A stretch of 64,000 bases of DNA from Agrobacterium tumefaciens_K (GTDB taxonomy: Bacteria; Pseudomonadota; Alphaproteobacteria; Rhizobiales; Rhizobiaceae): contig NZ_JAOEGC010000002.1 in NCBI RefSeq assembly GCF_031801495.1, positions 2,418,001 to 2,482,000 on the forward strand, in the 5' to 3' direction. A program made the translations under genes and the position numbers. Shown here piece by piece: positions 16,477 to 24,954 of this stretch. Each line of letters begins with the position of its first letter. Within the stretch, counting starts at the first letter, position 1. Below the pieces are notes generated by a model. That model made no database searches. It was given only the letters and a program-made list of their open reading frames with translations, and was not told where the DNA came from.

Positions 16477-17621
16477 CAGAACGACAGGCTCCCCGCGTCT
16501 TTTTTTACGTCCAGCATCTTCTCGGCATCGGCCACATCGCACGGGCCAGCCGCGTCGCCAATGCCCTTCAGGCAGACGGCTTCGATGTCACCCTGATCAC
16601 CGGTGGAATGCCGGTTCCGGGCTTTCCAGGCGAAGGCATACGCCATGTCGAACTGCCCTCGATCGCCGTCAGCGATGGCAGCTTTTCGGGGCTTGTCGAC
16701 GCAAATGGAAAGCCGGTGGACGACATCTTCAAGAAAAACCGTACGGATATGCTGATCGGCGCATATCACGGTGCGAAGCCGGATATCGTCATTATCGAGG
16801 CATTTCCTTTTGGTCGCCGTCAGGTTCGTTTCGAGCTTCTGCCGCTGCTGGACGAAATCGAGGACAGTGAACCCCGCCCGCTTGTGATGACGTCGCTACG
16901 CGATATCCTTCAGGAGCGAGCCAAACCCGGCAGGGACGAAGAAACCGTATCTCTGCTGAAGAAACATTTCGACGCCGTTCTTGTACATGGCGACCCGCGG
17001 TTTGTCCGGCTAGAAGACACCTTTCCGCTTGCGGACCAGATCAGTCAGCGTGTGGCCTATACCGGCCTAGTCGCACCCGTCCCGCCCTCCCCGCCATCGG
17101 AGCAGTTCGATATCGTCGTTTCGGCGGGCGGTGGTGCCGTCGGCGCAGCACTCATCCATGCGGCTCTCGAAGCCGCTCCCATGGTGGATGAAGTTCGAAA
17201 CTGGTGCCTCATTACCGGTCCGAATATGCCCCAGGCCGATTTCGAAGCCATCAGTGCAAAGGCAGGTGATACCGTTTCCGTTTTCCGGTTCCGCAAGGAC
17301 TTCGCGAACCTGCTTTCCGGTGCCCGGCTTTCCATCTCGCAGGCGGGTTACAACACGGTCTGCGACGTGCTTCAGGCAAAATGCCGCTCCCTGCTCATCC
17401 CGTTCGCCGCCAGTGGAGAGACGGAACAGGGCGCACGCGCGGAACGTCTGGAAAAACTTGGTCTTGCCCACGTCTTGCAAGAAGCAGAGATATCCGGGCA
17501 ATCGATGGCCGACGCCATAAACAAGGCGCTTGCCCTGCCCGCACCCGACCAGATCGCGCTCGATCTCGATGGCGCAGCCGGAACCGCTAAGGTGTTACGT
17601 CGTCTCTATGATGAGCGTTGA
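16473..17621 (+). CDS. MurG-like glycosyltransferase, COG4671 type (copy 2)
   Basis: A 382-aa paralogue of the enzyme at 13978-15186. Matching blocks are FYVQHLLGIGHIARASRVAN at the N-terminus, VSAGGGAVGAAL in the middle and SQAGYNTVCDVLQAKCRSLL at the C-terminus. The ATG at 16473 overlaps the stop of the GT4 gene (ATGA); an in-frame ATG at 16458 lies inside that gene and is less likely. It is the last gene of the plus-strand run. Its final 35 bp overlap the convergent cutC gene, with no terminator between them. Confidence 0.85.
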   Translation: MTERQAPRVFFYVQHLLGIGHIARASRVANALQADGFDVTLITGGMPVPGFPGEGIRHVELPSIAVSDGSFSGLVDANGKPVDDIFKKNRTDMLIGAYHGAKPDIVIIEAFPFGRRQVRFELLPLLDEIEDSEPRPLVMTSLRDILQERAKPGRDEETVSLLKKHFDAVLVHGDPRFVRLEDTFPLADQISQRVAYTGLVAPVPPSPPSEQFDIVVSAGGGAVGAALIHAALEAAPMVDEVRNWCLITGPNMPQADFEAISAKAGDTVSVFRFRKDFANLLSGARLSISQAGYNTVCDVLQAKCRSLLIPFAASGETEQGARAERLEKLGLAHVLQEAEISGQSMADAINKALALPAPDQIALDLDGAAGTAKVLRRLYDER

Positions 17622-18327
17622 GGATATCCCTCAACGCGCGAACGGTTGCCTCGTCGGTTTGCTTGCGTTCCGGCCCAGTAAAGCCAAGCCTCGCGACCGG
17701 GCTATCGGGATCGAAATCCAAGGCCGCCGAGCAGGACGCATGAATGTCGGTCACCGGCAGCCGGTCCAGCAATGCCTGAGCGGTCTGCGGACGCACACCC
17801 GCACCCGGCATGATACCGATCCGGCCATCGGCCCGCTCGCATAGCTGCGCCAGCCTGTCGATACCTTCCAGCGCCGATCTTGCGCCGCCGGATGTCAGTA
17901 TTCTCGAAAATCCCAGGGCAACAGCGACCTCAAGCGCCTCGTTCACATCGGGTACGACATCGAACGCCCGATGAAGCGTCAGGTCCAGCCCCTCTGCATG
18001 GCGGCACAGGTCTTCGATCAGGGGAATATCGAGCGCACCGCTTCCAAGCGATGCGCCGAGAACGACACCGGAAAGACCGGCACGTCGCACCGCATCGATA
18101 TCGTCCTTCATCTGGTCGGCTTCTTCGACGGAAAAAACGAAATCTCCCGCACGCGGCCGTATCATCACACTGACCGGCAGATCGTATCGGGCAGCACACC
18201 GCATGAAACCCCATGACGGCGTGACACCACCGCCCGAAAGGGCAGCGCATAGTTCGATACGGTCAGCGCCTCCCCTGACGGCGGCAGCCAGACCATCGGC
18301 ATCGTCGACGCAAATCTCGAGAATCAT
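17587..18327 (-). CDS. cutC: CutC family protein
   Basis: A 246-aa TIM-barrel protein of the CutC family. The N-terminus LEICVDDADGLAAAVRGGADRIELC and the block GGVTPSWGFM are family hallmarks, followed by MIRPRAGDF and TSGGARSALEG. The family is named for copper homeostasis, but a direct copper role is doubtful. Its last position in an amino-sugar operon suggests a sugar-metabolic job here, which is inference. ATG 18327 is preferred because GAGGTT lies just upstream; the frame could start at 18348. It follows the MFS gene after 26 bp and overlaps the convergent glycosyltransferase by 35 bp. Confidence 0.88.
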   Translation of the reverse strand: MILEICVDDADGLAAAVRGGADRIELCAALSGGGVTPSWGFMRCAARYDLPVSVMIRPRAGDFVFSVEEADQMKDDIDAVRRAGLSGVVLGASLGSGALDIPLIEDLCRHAEGLDLTLHRAFDVVPDVNEALEVAVALGFSRILTSGGARSALEGIDRLAQLCERADGRIGIMPGAGVRPQTAQALLDRLPVTDIHASCSAALDFDPDSPVARLGFTGPERKQTDEATVRALRDILNAHHRDDVTP

Positions 18328-18353
18328 CGTAACCTCTTTCATTCGCACCGCCG

Positions 18354-19559
18354 TTACCGGCGGCGGCCCCTCCCATCAAGCCCGTAGAGCATGTAAATGC
18401 CACCCAGACCGAAGACCGCACCAAGAATGGATGTCCCTGCATAGCTGGAAAGCGACGTGCCAATCGCAAAAATCAGCGCCCCCACACCGGCGCCTAGGAA
18501 GATGTTGACGGCAATCAGCGAGCTTCCCAATCCCGGCCGGTCGGCGATCAACTCCTGAAGGTAGGTGATCGGTATGCTGATGATGGCCGCTGCCCCGAAC
18601 GCGCTGATCAGGGTCTGCGCATAGATATGCCAGGGTGCCGTGGCCAGTCCCTGCAGAACGAGATAGACGGCGTAAAGACTGGCTCCCGTGGCAAGGGCAA
18701 CGGTCTGTGGCACCTTTTTCTCGATCCATCCCCAGAACAGGATGAAGACGATTTCCAGTGCGGCGACGATGCCCGCGACGATGCCGATATCGGCAACCGT
18801 TCCCCCCGCCTGGCCCGTTATGATGAGTGACCGGATGGAATCGTTCAGATGCAGCATCGAGCAGATCAGTGCGATGGCAATGACGCGCAATAACACCCGG
18901 CGTGAGCCAATCTCCGCAAGCGAAGCGCCAAGCCCCAACCGCGCTTCATCCGTCACCACAGCGGGCGTGGAGGTGCGCGGCAGATAAAACGCCACAAGCA
19001 TGAAGCAGATGCTGGCGCATATGCCGGAAAACAGAAACGCCGACAGCATGTTCCCGGTGTTGATGAGAAAGATGCCGACGATGCCGGGAACAAGCACCCA
19101 CGAGAGCGAGATCGTCGCACGCATGATGGAATTGACGGCGATCATGTCATTCATCGAAAGATCGCGTGCATCGGCCCGCACATGTGCAAATATCAACGAG
19201 TTCATCGCACCGAAAATCGGTAGAAGAACGAGCTTGGCCGCCACGAATGCCGAGGCATTGGCGGCAAGGTAGACAAGAAAATAACCGCTGACGCCAAACA
19301 GCGCAATGAACAGCATCGGCTTGCGGTATTCACCAAGCCTGTCTGCCAATATCCCCATAAGGACACTGGCGCTGACATTGATGATGGCGGCAAACAGCAT
19401 CAGCAGCGAATAGACGGTATTGCTGAGCCCGATTTCACGAATGCCGATGACGGCCTGATAAGGCGCGGTGGCGGCATTCGAAAAACCGAAGAACAGAATG
19501 GCAAGCGCCCCGATCCGGATCGACGGATTGTTGATGACGATGGAAAGAGCGGAGCGCAT
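18354..19559 (-). CDS. MFS transporter, sugar-efflux (SET)-like
   Basis: Major facilitator superfamily carrier, 401 aa, with about 12 hydrophobic segments. The loop 2-3 motif reads GILADRLGEYRKPM. The segment MRATISLSWVLVPGIVGIFL resembles the SetA/SetB sugar efflux group. It lies 64 bp downstream of the M81 peptidase gene and directly before cutC on the same strand, in the operon that also holds the GH20 hexosaminidase. It may move a sugar or peptide product across the inner membrane; the direction and substrate are not shown by sequence. Confidence 0.85.
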   Translation of the reverse strand: MRSALSIVINNPSIRIGALAILFFGFSNAATAPYQAVIGIREIGLSNTVYSLLMLFAAIINVSASVLMGILADRLGEYRKPMLFIALFGVSGYFLVYLAANASAFVAAKLVLLPIFGAMNSLIFAHVRADARDLSMNDMIAVNSIMRATISLSWVLVPGIVGIFLINTGNMLSAFLFSGICASICFMLVAFYLPRTSTPAVVTDEARLGLGASLAEIGSRRVLLRVIAIALICSMLHLNDSIRSLIITGQAGGTVADIGIVAGIVAALEIVFILFWGWIEKKVPQTVALATGASLYAVYLVLQGLATAPWHIYAQTLISAFGAAAIISIPITYLQELIADRPGLGSSLIAVNIFLGAGVGALIFAIGTSLSSYAGTSILGAVFGLGGIYMLYGLDGRGRRR

Positions 19560-19623
19560 GGATATTTACCAAAGATGATCCGGAACAACCGGATCGGGAC
19601 GGGGAACTGCTTTCAGGCGGCTG

Positions 19624-21057
19624 TCATCGCCAGCGCGCCGAAAGAACCGGCTCCGGGCTATAATCGAAATGTATCGACCATGGGAAGATGGCACCCTGCC
19701 TGCGCCGGTTGGGAAGACCTCCGATATCCTGATTGATGACGCCATCGGTCAGCGCCATCAGGTTCGGGTTGGCGATCGGCGCAAGCTCGGGCGAAAGATA
19801 GCCGGACTTCACCACAAGCAGCCTTTCCTCTTTCGGATCAAAGCCAAGGCGGGTGAAATCCGAAGTCAGATGATACGGCCTGCGTCGCGCGGCGAGAATG
19901 ACGGTGATGCCGCCAATGGCGACAACCGCCTGCCGCTGATCGGCACCGGCCGGATCGTCGAGCTTCAGAACCTTCGCATCGACAGTCACGGACGGGCTTT
20001 GCGGATCGAGGCTGCCGCCGATCCTGAGCGCCAGGGTCGCCCCCTCACCAGCGGCAAAACACGCTTCGACAGCCGGTCTGTCGGTAATGCCGCCCATCAA
20101 CGCGCCCTGCCAGTTGCGGGCAATCAGCGCCGCCAGCACGTCGGCACGATCGCCCACGCCTCCACCGGTCGGATTATCGCCGGAATCGGCAAGAATGATC
20201 GGCGTTGTCGTGGTGTTTTCGGCGATATCCAGAATCGCGTCCAGAGGTTCGGTCACGGGCCCGAACCGGAAATCCTGTCGCGCGTCCCAATAGGCCTGGG
20301 CAATCTCGCTGGCGACGGCCTGCGCCTCCTGCCTGTCCGTGCCGGTCACGACGGCACAGGCCGTTGCTCGCGGTTCATCGGCCCAGACATAACCGATCAT
20401 GAAATTCGCATCCCAGATTCCGGGCCGCGCATCATGCCTCGGCAGGGCTGCGTAAAGACTTTTTGCGGGTTCATCCTCGGTCGAGGTCTTTTCGCCGGGC
20501 AGCAGAACCGGAATTTTCGCCCATGCCACACCGGGCCGCTCACCAGTATCAAGGGCTTTGAGCAGCATCGACCATGCGCGCACCATCGTTTCGCGCACAT
20601 CGATATGCGGCGCGGTTCGGTAGCCGGCAAAAATGTCGAGCTGATCGATGATCCTCTGGCTGACATTGCCGTGCAGATCGTAACTCGCGGAGATGACAAC
20701 ATGCGGACCGACGACGGCACGGGCGCTGGAAATCCAGTCGCCCTCGGCATCGTCCATTCCCTCGACATTCATCGCACCATGCATGGCAAGATAAAGCCCG
20801 TCCAGAGGCAGAGACGCTTGAAGCCCTTCGAGAAACTCTTGCTTGAAAGCCTCATAGGCCGCTCGCGACACAGGACCACCCGGCACCGCACGCGCATGGA
20901 GAAGCGGCAGAACCTCTGCCCCGCCATCGGCGAGAAAATTGAAGTACTCAGCCTCGATCAGTTCCCGACCACGGAAGACCCGAAAATCCTCTTGGGCCAT
21001 CAGCACCGGCGAATAGGTGCTGCATTCGGTATGGATACCGCCAACGGCAATACGCAT
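19624..21057 (-). CDS. M81 family metallopeptidase (MlrC-like)
   Basis: A 477-aa protein of the M81/MlrC family. The N-terminus MRIAVGGIHTECSTYSP, the block AMHGAMNVEGMDDAEGDW and SASYDLHGNVS carry the conserved His and acidic residues proposed as the zinc site. The C-terminal MlrC half includes ADSGDNPTGGGVGD. The founding member degrades linearised microcystin, but most relatives sit in transport or catabolic operons with unknown substrates. Here it follows the GH20 gene after 12 bp. A peptide or amide bond on an amino-sugar compound, such as a muropeptide, is a reasonable but unproven target. No signal peptide is seen, so it acts in the cytoplasm. Confidence 0.88.
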   Translation of the reverse strand: MRIAVGGIHTECSTYSPVLMAQEDFRVFRGRELIEAEYFNFLADGGAEVLPLLHARAVPGGPVSRAAYEAFKQEFLEGLQASLPLDGLYLAMHGAMNVEGMDDAEGDWISSARAVVGPHVVISASYDLHGNVSQRIIDQLDIFAGYRTAPHIDVRETMVRAWSMLLKALDTGERPGVAWAKIPVLLPGEKTSTEDEPAKSLYAALPRHDARPGIWDANFMIGYVWADEPRATACAVVTGTDRQEAQAVASEIAQAYWDARQDFRFGPVTEPLDAILDIAENTTTTPIILADSGDNPTGGGVGDRADVLAALIARNWQGALMGGITDRPAVEACFAAGEGATLALRIGGSLDPQSPSVTVDAKVLKLDDPAGADQRQAVVAIGGITVILAARRRPYHLTSDFTRLGFDPKEERLLVVKSGYLSPELAPIANPNLMALTDGVINQDIGGLPNRRRQGAIFPWSIHFDYSPEPVLSARWR

Positions 21058-21069
21058 GGCGCTCCCTCC

Positions 21070-22989
21070 TTAATAGACCGGGCTGAGCGGAGCGATGGCG
21101 GCGAAGCGCAACCAGTCCTTCTGCGCCTTGGGTGTCCACGCCGCCTCAGCAATCGCTGGCAGGCGCGGGAAAACCAGATGGTTGAAATAGGCGCGGTTGA
21201 GGAAATGCTCGGACCAGATGCAGGCCTGCACACCCTTCATGCGGTCTTTCAACTCATCGGGAAAATCTCCGACCGCCTCATAGGCGTAGGTATGCGACGG
21301 CGGAACGGTTCCGGCCCAGCTCGCACCCGGCTCCTGCCACGCCGTATCCTGAACCATGTCGAGATAATAGGCTTGCCCCGGCGTCATCACCACGTCGTAG
21401 CCCTGGCGCGCAAGCTCAAGGCCGACCTCCGGTTTCTGCCAGGCCATCAGCAGCGTGCCTTGCGGATCGACGCCACCACCGTGGGAAACTTCGTCCCACC
21501 CTGCAAGCTGACGGCCACGCTCGTGGAGCATGCCCTGAATGCGCTTCATGAAGTAGGACTGGATGCCGAAAGTACCATCAAGCCCTTCTTTCTCCATCAG
21601 CGACCTCGCAAGCGGAGAGGCAAGCCATGAACCGTTCGCCACCTCATCGCCACCGATATGGATGAGACGCGACGGGAACAGCTCGACCATCTCGTCGAAA
21701 ATCTTGCCAAGGAATTCATAGGTCAGCTCGATGGCCGGGTTCAGCGCATTGTTGGGATATCCCTGCACGGAACGATAGCTGTCCGGCGCTTCCTGCCCGT
21801 CCGTCAATTCCGGATAAGCCACGAGCGCCGCCGTGCTGTGACCGGGTATATCGACTTCCGGGATGACCTCGATGTTCAGTCTCCCGGCGTGCGCAACAAC
21901 TTGCCGTACATCATCCTGGGTATAGAAGCCTGAAACCGGCTCCGCGCTGTTGCCGAGCTGCGGCAGAAGCGGCTCATCCGGCCCGCGCGTCGCCCCCACC
22001 GTCGTCAAAAGCGGATAGGCCTTGATTTCGAGCCGCCAGGCTTCGTCATCCGTCAGGTGCCAATGGAACCTGTTCATGCGCAGCCACGCGAGGATATCGA
22101 TCAGCCGCAGCACATCGTCCGTCGGATAGAACTGCCGCGACACATCCAGATGGCACCCACGCCAGCTGTAACGCGGCGCATCGCTGATGGTACCGGAAGC
22201 GGGAAAACGGAACTTGGCATCGCTGCGTGCGCCATGCAGCAATTGCGCCAGCACCGTCAGCGCGTATTGCAGACCGGCAGCGGCCGAATATTCGACCGTA
22301 ACGCCATCATCTGCAAAGGAAAGCCGATAGCCTTCCGCCTCAAGGCCGCTGTGCTGCCTGAAATGCAGCGGCTTGCCCTCATATACGGGCGCAAGACTGA
22401 AAGGCACATGGCCCACGGCAAAAAGCCGGCGATACAGGGAAAGTACACTTTCGACGGCAAGTACTTCTTCAGCCTTGGCATCGTCTGCAGGAAAAAGCGC
22501 GACGGGGAAAGCCTCGCCAGGTTCCACCTCGATGTCAGCCGGCCACGGCTGTATGGAAAACGGAAGATCGAGTTTTCCTTCAGGCAGCAGCGCAGGCGCC
22601 GGTTCGCTGTGGCGGCCATCCAGCATCAGGTCGGCAACCTCGACGGCGCGGTGTGTCCCGTCTACAAGGCTGACATAAGCGGACTTTGCCCCATCCGAGC
22701 GATGCTGCGCCGGACGCAACAGACCGTCGACGGTAAATTTCCATGATTTTCCCGGTTCGAGAACGAAGCCGGCGGGCGGTGCGAACTCATGGAAATTCGC
22801 GACCCGGCGCAGGAAGACGGCGTTATCGCAGACGGGGTTGTCTTTCGTCCGCATCAGAGCCGTGTAGACAATCCGGAAGTCGCTCAACGGCTCGGACGAG
22901 AAATTGAACAGAGTGAAAGTGAAACCACCGGAAGCGTCATCCTTCAGCGGATGCCAGGAATTTTCGAGACGGTAACGTGCGAGCGTCAT
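21070..22989 (-). CDS. beta-N-acetylhexosaminidase, GH20
   Basis: A 639-aa glycoside hydrolase family 20 enzyme that removes terminal beta-linked GlcNAc or GalNAc by substrate-assisted catalysis. The catalytic Asp-Glu pair is in HIGGDEVANGSW. WRGCHLDVSRQF and HWHLTDDEAWRLEIK are the usual barrel-strand motifs before it. The N-terminal ~220 residues form a beta-rich accessory region. There is no signal peptide, so it probably works in the cytoplasm on imported chitobiose-like or muropeptide-derived sugars. ATG 22989 has AGGGGAG just upstream and is preferred to an in-frame start at 23013. It follows the SDR gene after 44 bp. Confidence 0.92.
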   Translation of the reverse strand: MTLARYRLENSWHPLKDDASGGFTFTLFNFSSEPLSDFRIVYTALMRTKDNPVCDNAVFLRRVANFHEFAPPAGFVLEPGKSWKFTVDGLLRPAQHRSDGAKSAYVSLVDGTHRAVEVADLMLDGRHSEPAPALLPEGKLDLPFSIQPWPADIEVEPGEAFPVALFPADDAKAEEVLAVESVLSLYRRLFAVGHVPFSLAPVYEGKPLHFRQHSGLEAEGYRLSFADDGVTVEYSAAAGLQYALTVLAQLLHGARSDAKFRFPASGTISDAPRYSWRGCHLDVSRQFYPTDDVLRLIDILAWLRMNRFHWHLTDDEAWRLEIKAYPLLTTVGATRGPDEPLLPQLGNSAEPVSGFYTQDDVRQVVAHAGRLNIEVIPEVDIPGHSTAALVAYPELTDGQEAPDSYRSVQGYPNNALNPAIELTYEFLGKIFDEMVELFPSRLIHIGGDEVANGSWLASPLARSLMEKEGLDGTFGIQSYFMKRIQGMLHERGRQLAGWDEVSHGGGVDPQGTLLMAWQKPEVGLELARQGYDVVMTPGQAYYLDMVQDTAWQEPGASWAGTVPPSHTYAYEAVGDFPDELKDRMKGVQACIWSEHFLNRAYFNHLVFPRLPAIAEAAWTPKAQKDWLRFAAIAPLSPVY

Positions 22990-23033
22990 GAGGCTCCCCT
23001 TATTATTGCACAATGGCCGGTGTCAGGCCCGGA

Positions 23034-23816
23034 TCAGTAATGTTCGGATTGCGAGAAGGTGCGGGCGAGCGGTGCCTGTCCTGCGGTGAGGCCGCAATCG
23101 ACCGGCAGGCAGACGCCGCTGATGGCCGCCGCCTGCGGACTGGCCAGAAAGGCAACCGCATTGGCCACGTCCTCCGGCTTGACGATACGGCGCAGGGGAT
23201 ACCAGTGCTTCGCTTCCTCGAAGACCTGCGGATTGGCGCTCGCACGCGCTTCCCACGCCTGCGTACGGACAGTGCCCGGCGCCACGGCATTCGAACGGAT
23301 GCCGAATTTGCCGTATTCCACGGCGATCAGCTTTGTCAGGTGGATCAGTCCAGCCTTCGCAGCGCTATAGGCAGGGTGCCCGAAAACGGACATGCCGTTC
23401 ACCGAAGCGACGTTGACGACCGACCCTTGCGTTCGTTTCAGAGGCTCCTCGAAAGCCCTGAAGCATAAAAACGGCGCTTCAAGATTGAGCGTATTGTCCT
23501 TGCGCCAGATTTCCGCCGTCGTGTCATGCAGGCTGACCGCCCGCGCCGCGCCGGCATTGTTGACGAGGGTTGCTACGTCCCCCAAACCGGCAAGCGCCGC
23601 GGCAAGACGAGCAAGATCTTCAGGATCGGTTACATCGCAGGTTCTGGCGATGAAACCGGGGCCGGAGAGCGTTGAGAGCGCCTTTTCCAGTGCGCCGCCA
23701 TCGATATCAACCAGCACGACCTTGGCGTGGCTTGCTGCCAGTTGCGTGGCGATTGCGCGGCCGATATCACCCGCGGCGCCGGTCACCACGGCAATATGAT
23801 CGTTCCTGTCTGCCAT
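23034..23816 (-). CDS. SDR family oxidoreductase
   Basis: Short-chain dehydrogenase/reductase, 260 aa. The NAD(P)-binding motif TGAAGDIGRAIA is near residues 12-23. NNAG is present. The catalytic Tyr and Lys are in HPAYSAAKAGLIHL, with the Ser in NVASVNGMSVFG. An acidic residue (LVDIDGG) after beta-strand 2 favours NAD over NADP. It lies between the RpiR regulator and the GH20 gene, 32 bp after the regulator, and is probably cotranscribed. The substrate may be an oxidised or epimerised amino sugar, which is inference from the operon. Confidence 0.87.
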   Translation of the reverse strand: MADRNDHIAVVTGAAGDIGRAIATQLAASHAKVVLVDIDGGALEKALSTLSGPGFIARTCDVTDPEDLARLAAALAGLGDVATLVNNAGAARAVSLHDTTAEIWRKDNTLNLEAPFLCFRAFEEPLKRTQGSVVNVASVNGMSVFGHPAYSAAKAGLIHLTKLIAVEYGKFGIRSNAVAPGTVRTQAWEARASANPQVFEEAKHWYPLRRIVKPEDVANAVAFLASPQAAAISGVCLPVDCGLTAGQAPLARTFSQSEHY

Positions 23817-23848
23817 TTCCTGAACTCCTCTGGCGTTTACCGCCCCTC

Positions 23849-24718
23849 TCAGTCGCCGAGCAATTGCCGGTCGTCCTTGTCACGATGTTCCACAAGCTGC
23901 TGCTTGATATGACGCAGCGTCACCATCGACCGTTGTTGGTTGTGATAGGCCGCAAGCGTTGCAAGCACGTCGACGGCAGCCAGATAGGCGTAACGCGACG
24001 ACGTGGGACGGAAGATGTTGTTTCCTTCCGGCACATTGACCGCCACAACGAGATCGGCAGCCTCGGCGACGGGACTGTCGCTCTGCGTCAGAGCAATGGT
24101 GGCAACGCCCATCTCACGCGCCAGCCTGAAACACTTCACCAGCTCCATGTTCCGGCCGGAAAACGATGAGCCGATGATGACATCATCCTTGCGTGCGGCG
24201 GCTGTCATCATCAGCTGCATGCCATGGTCGGTACTGGTCGCGACACGAAATCCGAGGCGAAACAGACGGTTCTGAATCTCGCTCGAAATCATCGACGAAT
24301 TGCCGCCCGAACCGAAGGCGTAAATCATACCGCTGTTGGCGATTTTCGCGGCAGCCTGGTCGGCGACCGCAGGATCAAGCGTTTTATGCAGCAGAAAGAG
24401 CGCGTCCTGAGCTTTCGCAAGAACCTCTTCCGTTACCTCGGACGGGCCGGTGCTGGTTGCCTCCGATGTCAGATAACGGATGCCGACATAGGCAGTCTTG
24501 GCGAGGCTGACCTTGAAGTCGGAAAAACTCTGACACCCCAGACGACGGCAGAATCGCGTCACAGTGGGCGGAGAAACCTCTGCGCGTGCGGCAAGCTCGA
24601 TGATCGAGGCGTTGACCGCGAATTCGAAATCAGAAATCAGAATATCGGCAATGCGCCGTTCCGATTGCGAGAACTGCGCTTTGTCTTCCTGAATCTTCGC
24701 GAAAATATCCATGTTCAT
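23849..24718 (-). CDS. MurR/RpiR family transcriptional regulator
   Basis: A 289-aa regulator. The N-terminal HTH_6 domain contains ELAARAEVSPPTVTRFCRRLG, whose recognition helix is clear. The C-terminal SIS domain (AFGSGGNSSMISSEIQNRLF; GSSFSGRNMELVKCFRLA) would bind a sugar phosphate. ATG 24718 is used; an in-frame ATG is at 24712 and a TTG at 24736. It heads the operon with SDR, GH20, M81, MFS and CutC. It diverges from the NTF2-like gene across a 236-bp region with an inverted pair of AAATTATTTTC motifs, which are the likely autoregulatory sites. Confidence 0.9.
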   Translation of the reverse strand: MNMDIFAKIQEDKAQFSQSERRIADILISDFEFAVNASIIELAARAEVSPPTVTRFCRRLGCQSFSDFKVSLAKTAYVGIRYLTSEATSTGPSEVTEEVLAKAQDALFLLHKTLDPAVADQAAAKIANSGMIYAFGSGGNSSMISSEIQNRLFRLGFRVATSTDHGMQLMMTAAARKDDVIIGSSFSGRNMELVKCFRLAREMGVATIALTQSDSPVAEAADLVVAVNVPEGNNIFRPTSSRYAYLAAVDVLATLAAYHNQQRSMVTLRHIKQQLVEHRDKDDRQLLGD

Positions 24719-24854
24719 CGGTCCCCGTTGTGCCAAAATCAGGCTTTGGCCTCGTTTCCGATGCAGCGCAAATCGGCCCGCCAGTCAACCGGGCATCCAT
24801 CAGATGCAAAAACCGCGCGACCAACTGACAGCACGACTCGACCTCCCGTAACGC

Positions 24855-24936
24855 AAATTATTTTCTTTATTGATTGCAAAAAGAGCATATGCGAACAATA
24901 TTCACCAGGTAAATCTACCAAGAATGAAAATAATTT
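24855..24936. promoter_or_regulatory. paired operator-like motif between rpiR and the NTF2-like gene
   Basis: AAATTATTTTC at 24855-24865 and its exact reverse complement GAAAATAATTT at 24926-24936 form an 11-bp inverted pair, 71 bp start to start. The second copy ends 19 bp before the NTF2-like ATG. A one-base-longer form of the same motif occurs twice, 73 bp apart, upstream of the Gfo/Idh gene (31116-31206). Binding by the adjacent RpiR protein is inferred. Confidence 0.5.
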
Positions 24937-24954
24937 AAACAACGGACCCCTACC

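Noticed and set aside
19669..21630. Very long plus-strand open frame (653 codons) opposite the M81 and GH20 genes
   Set aside because: Its translation is rich in Arg, His and Gly without any domain, while the opposite strand encodes two clear enzymes.
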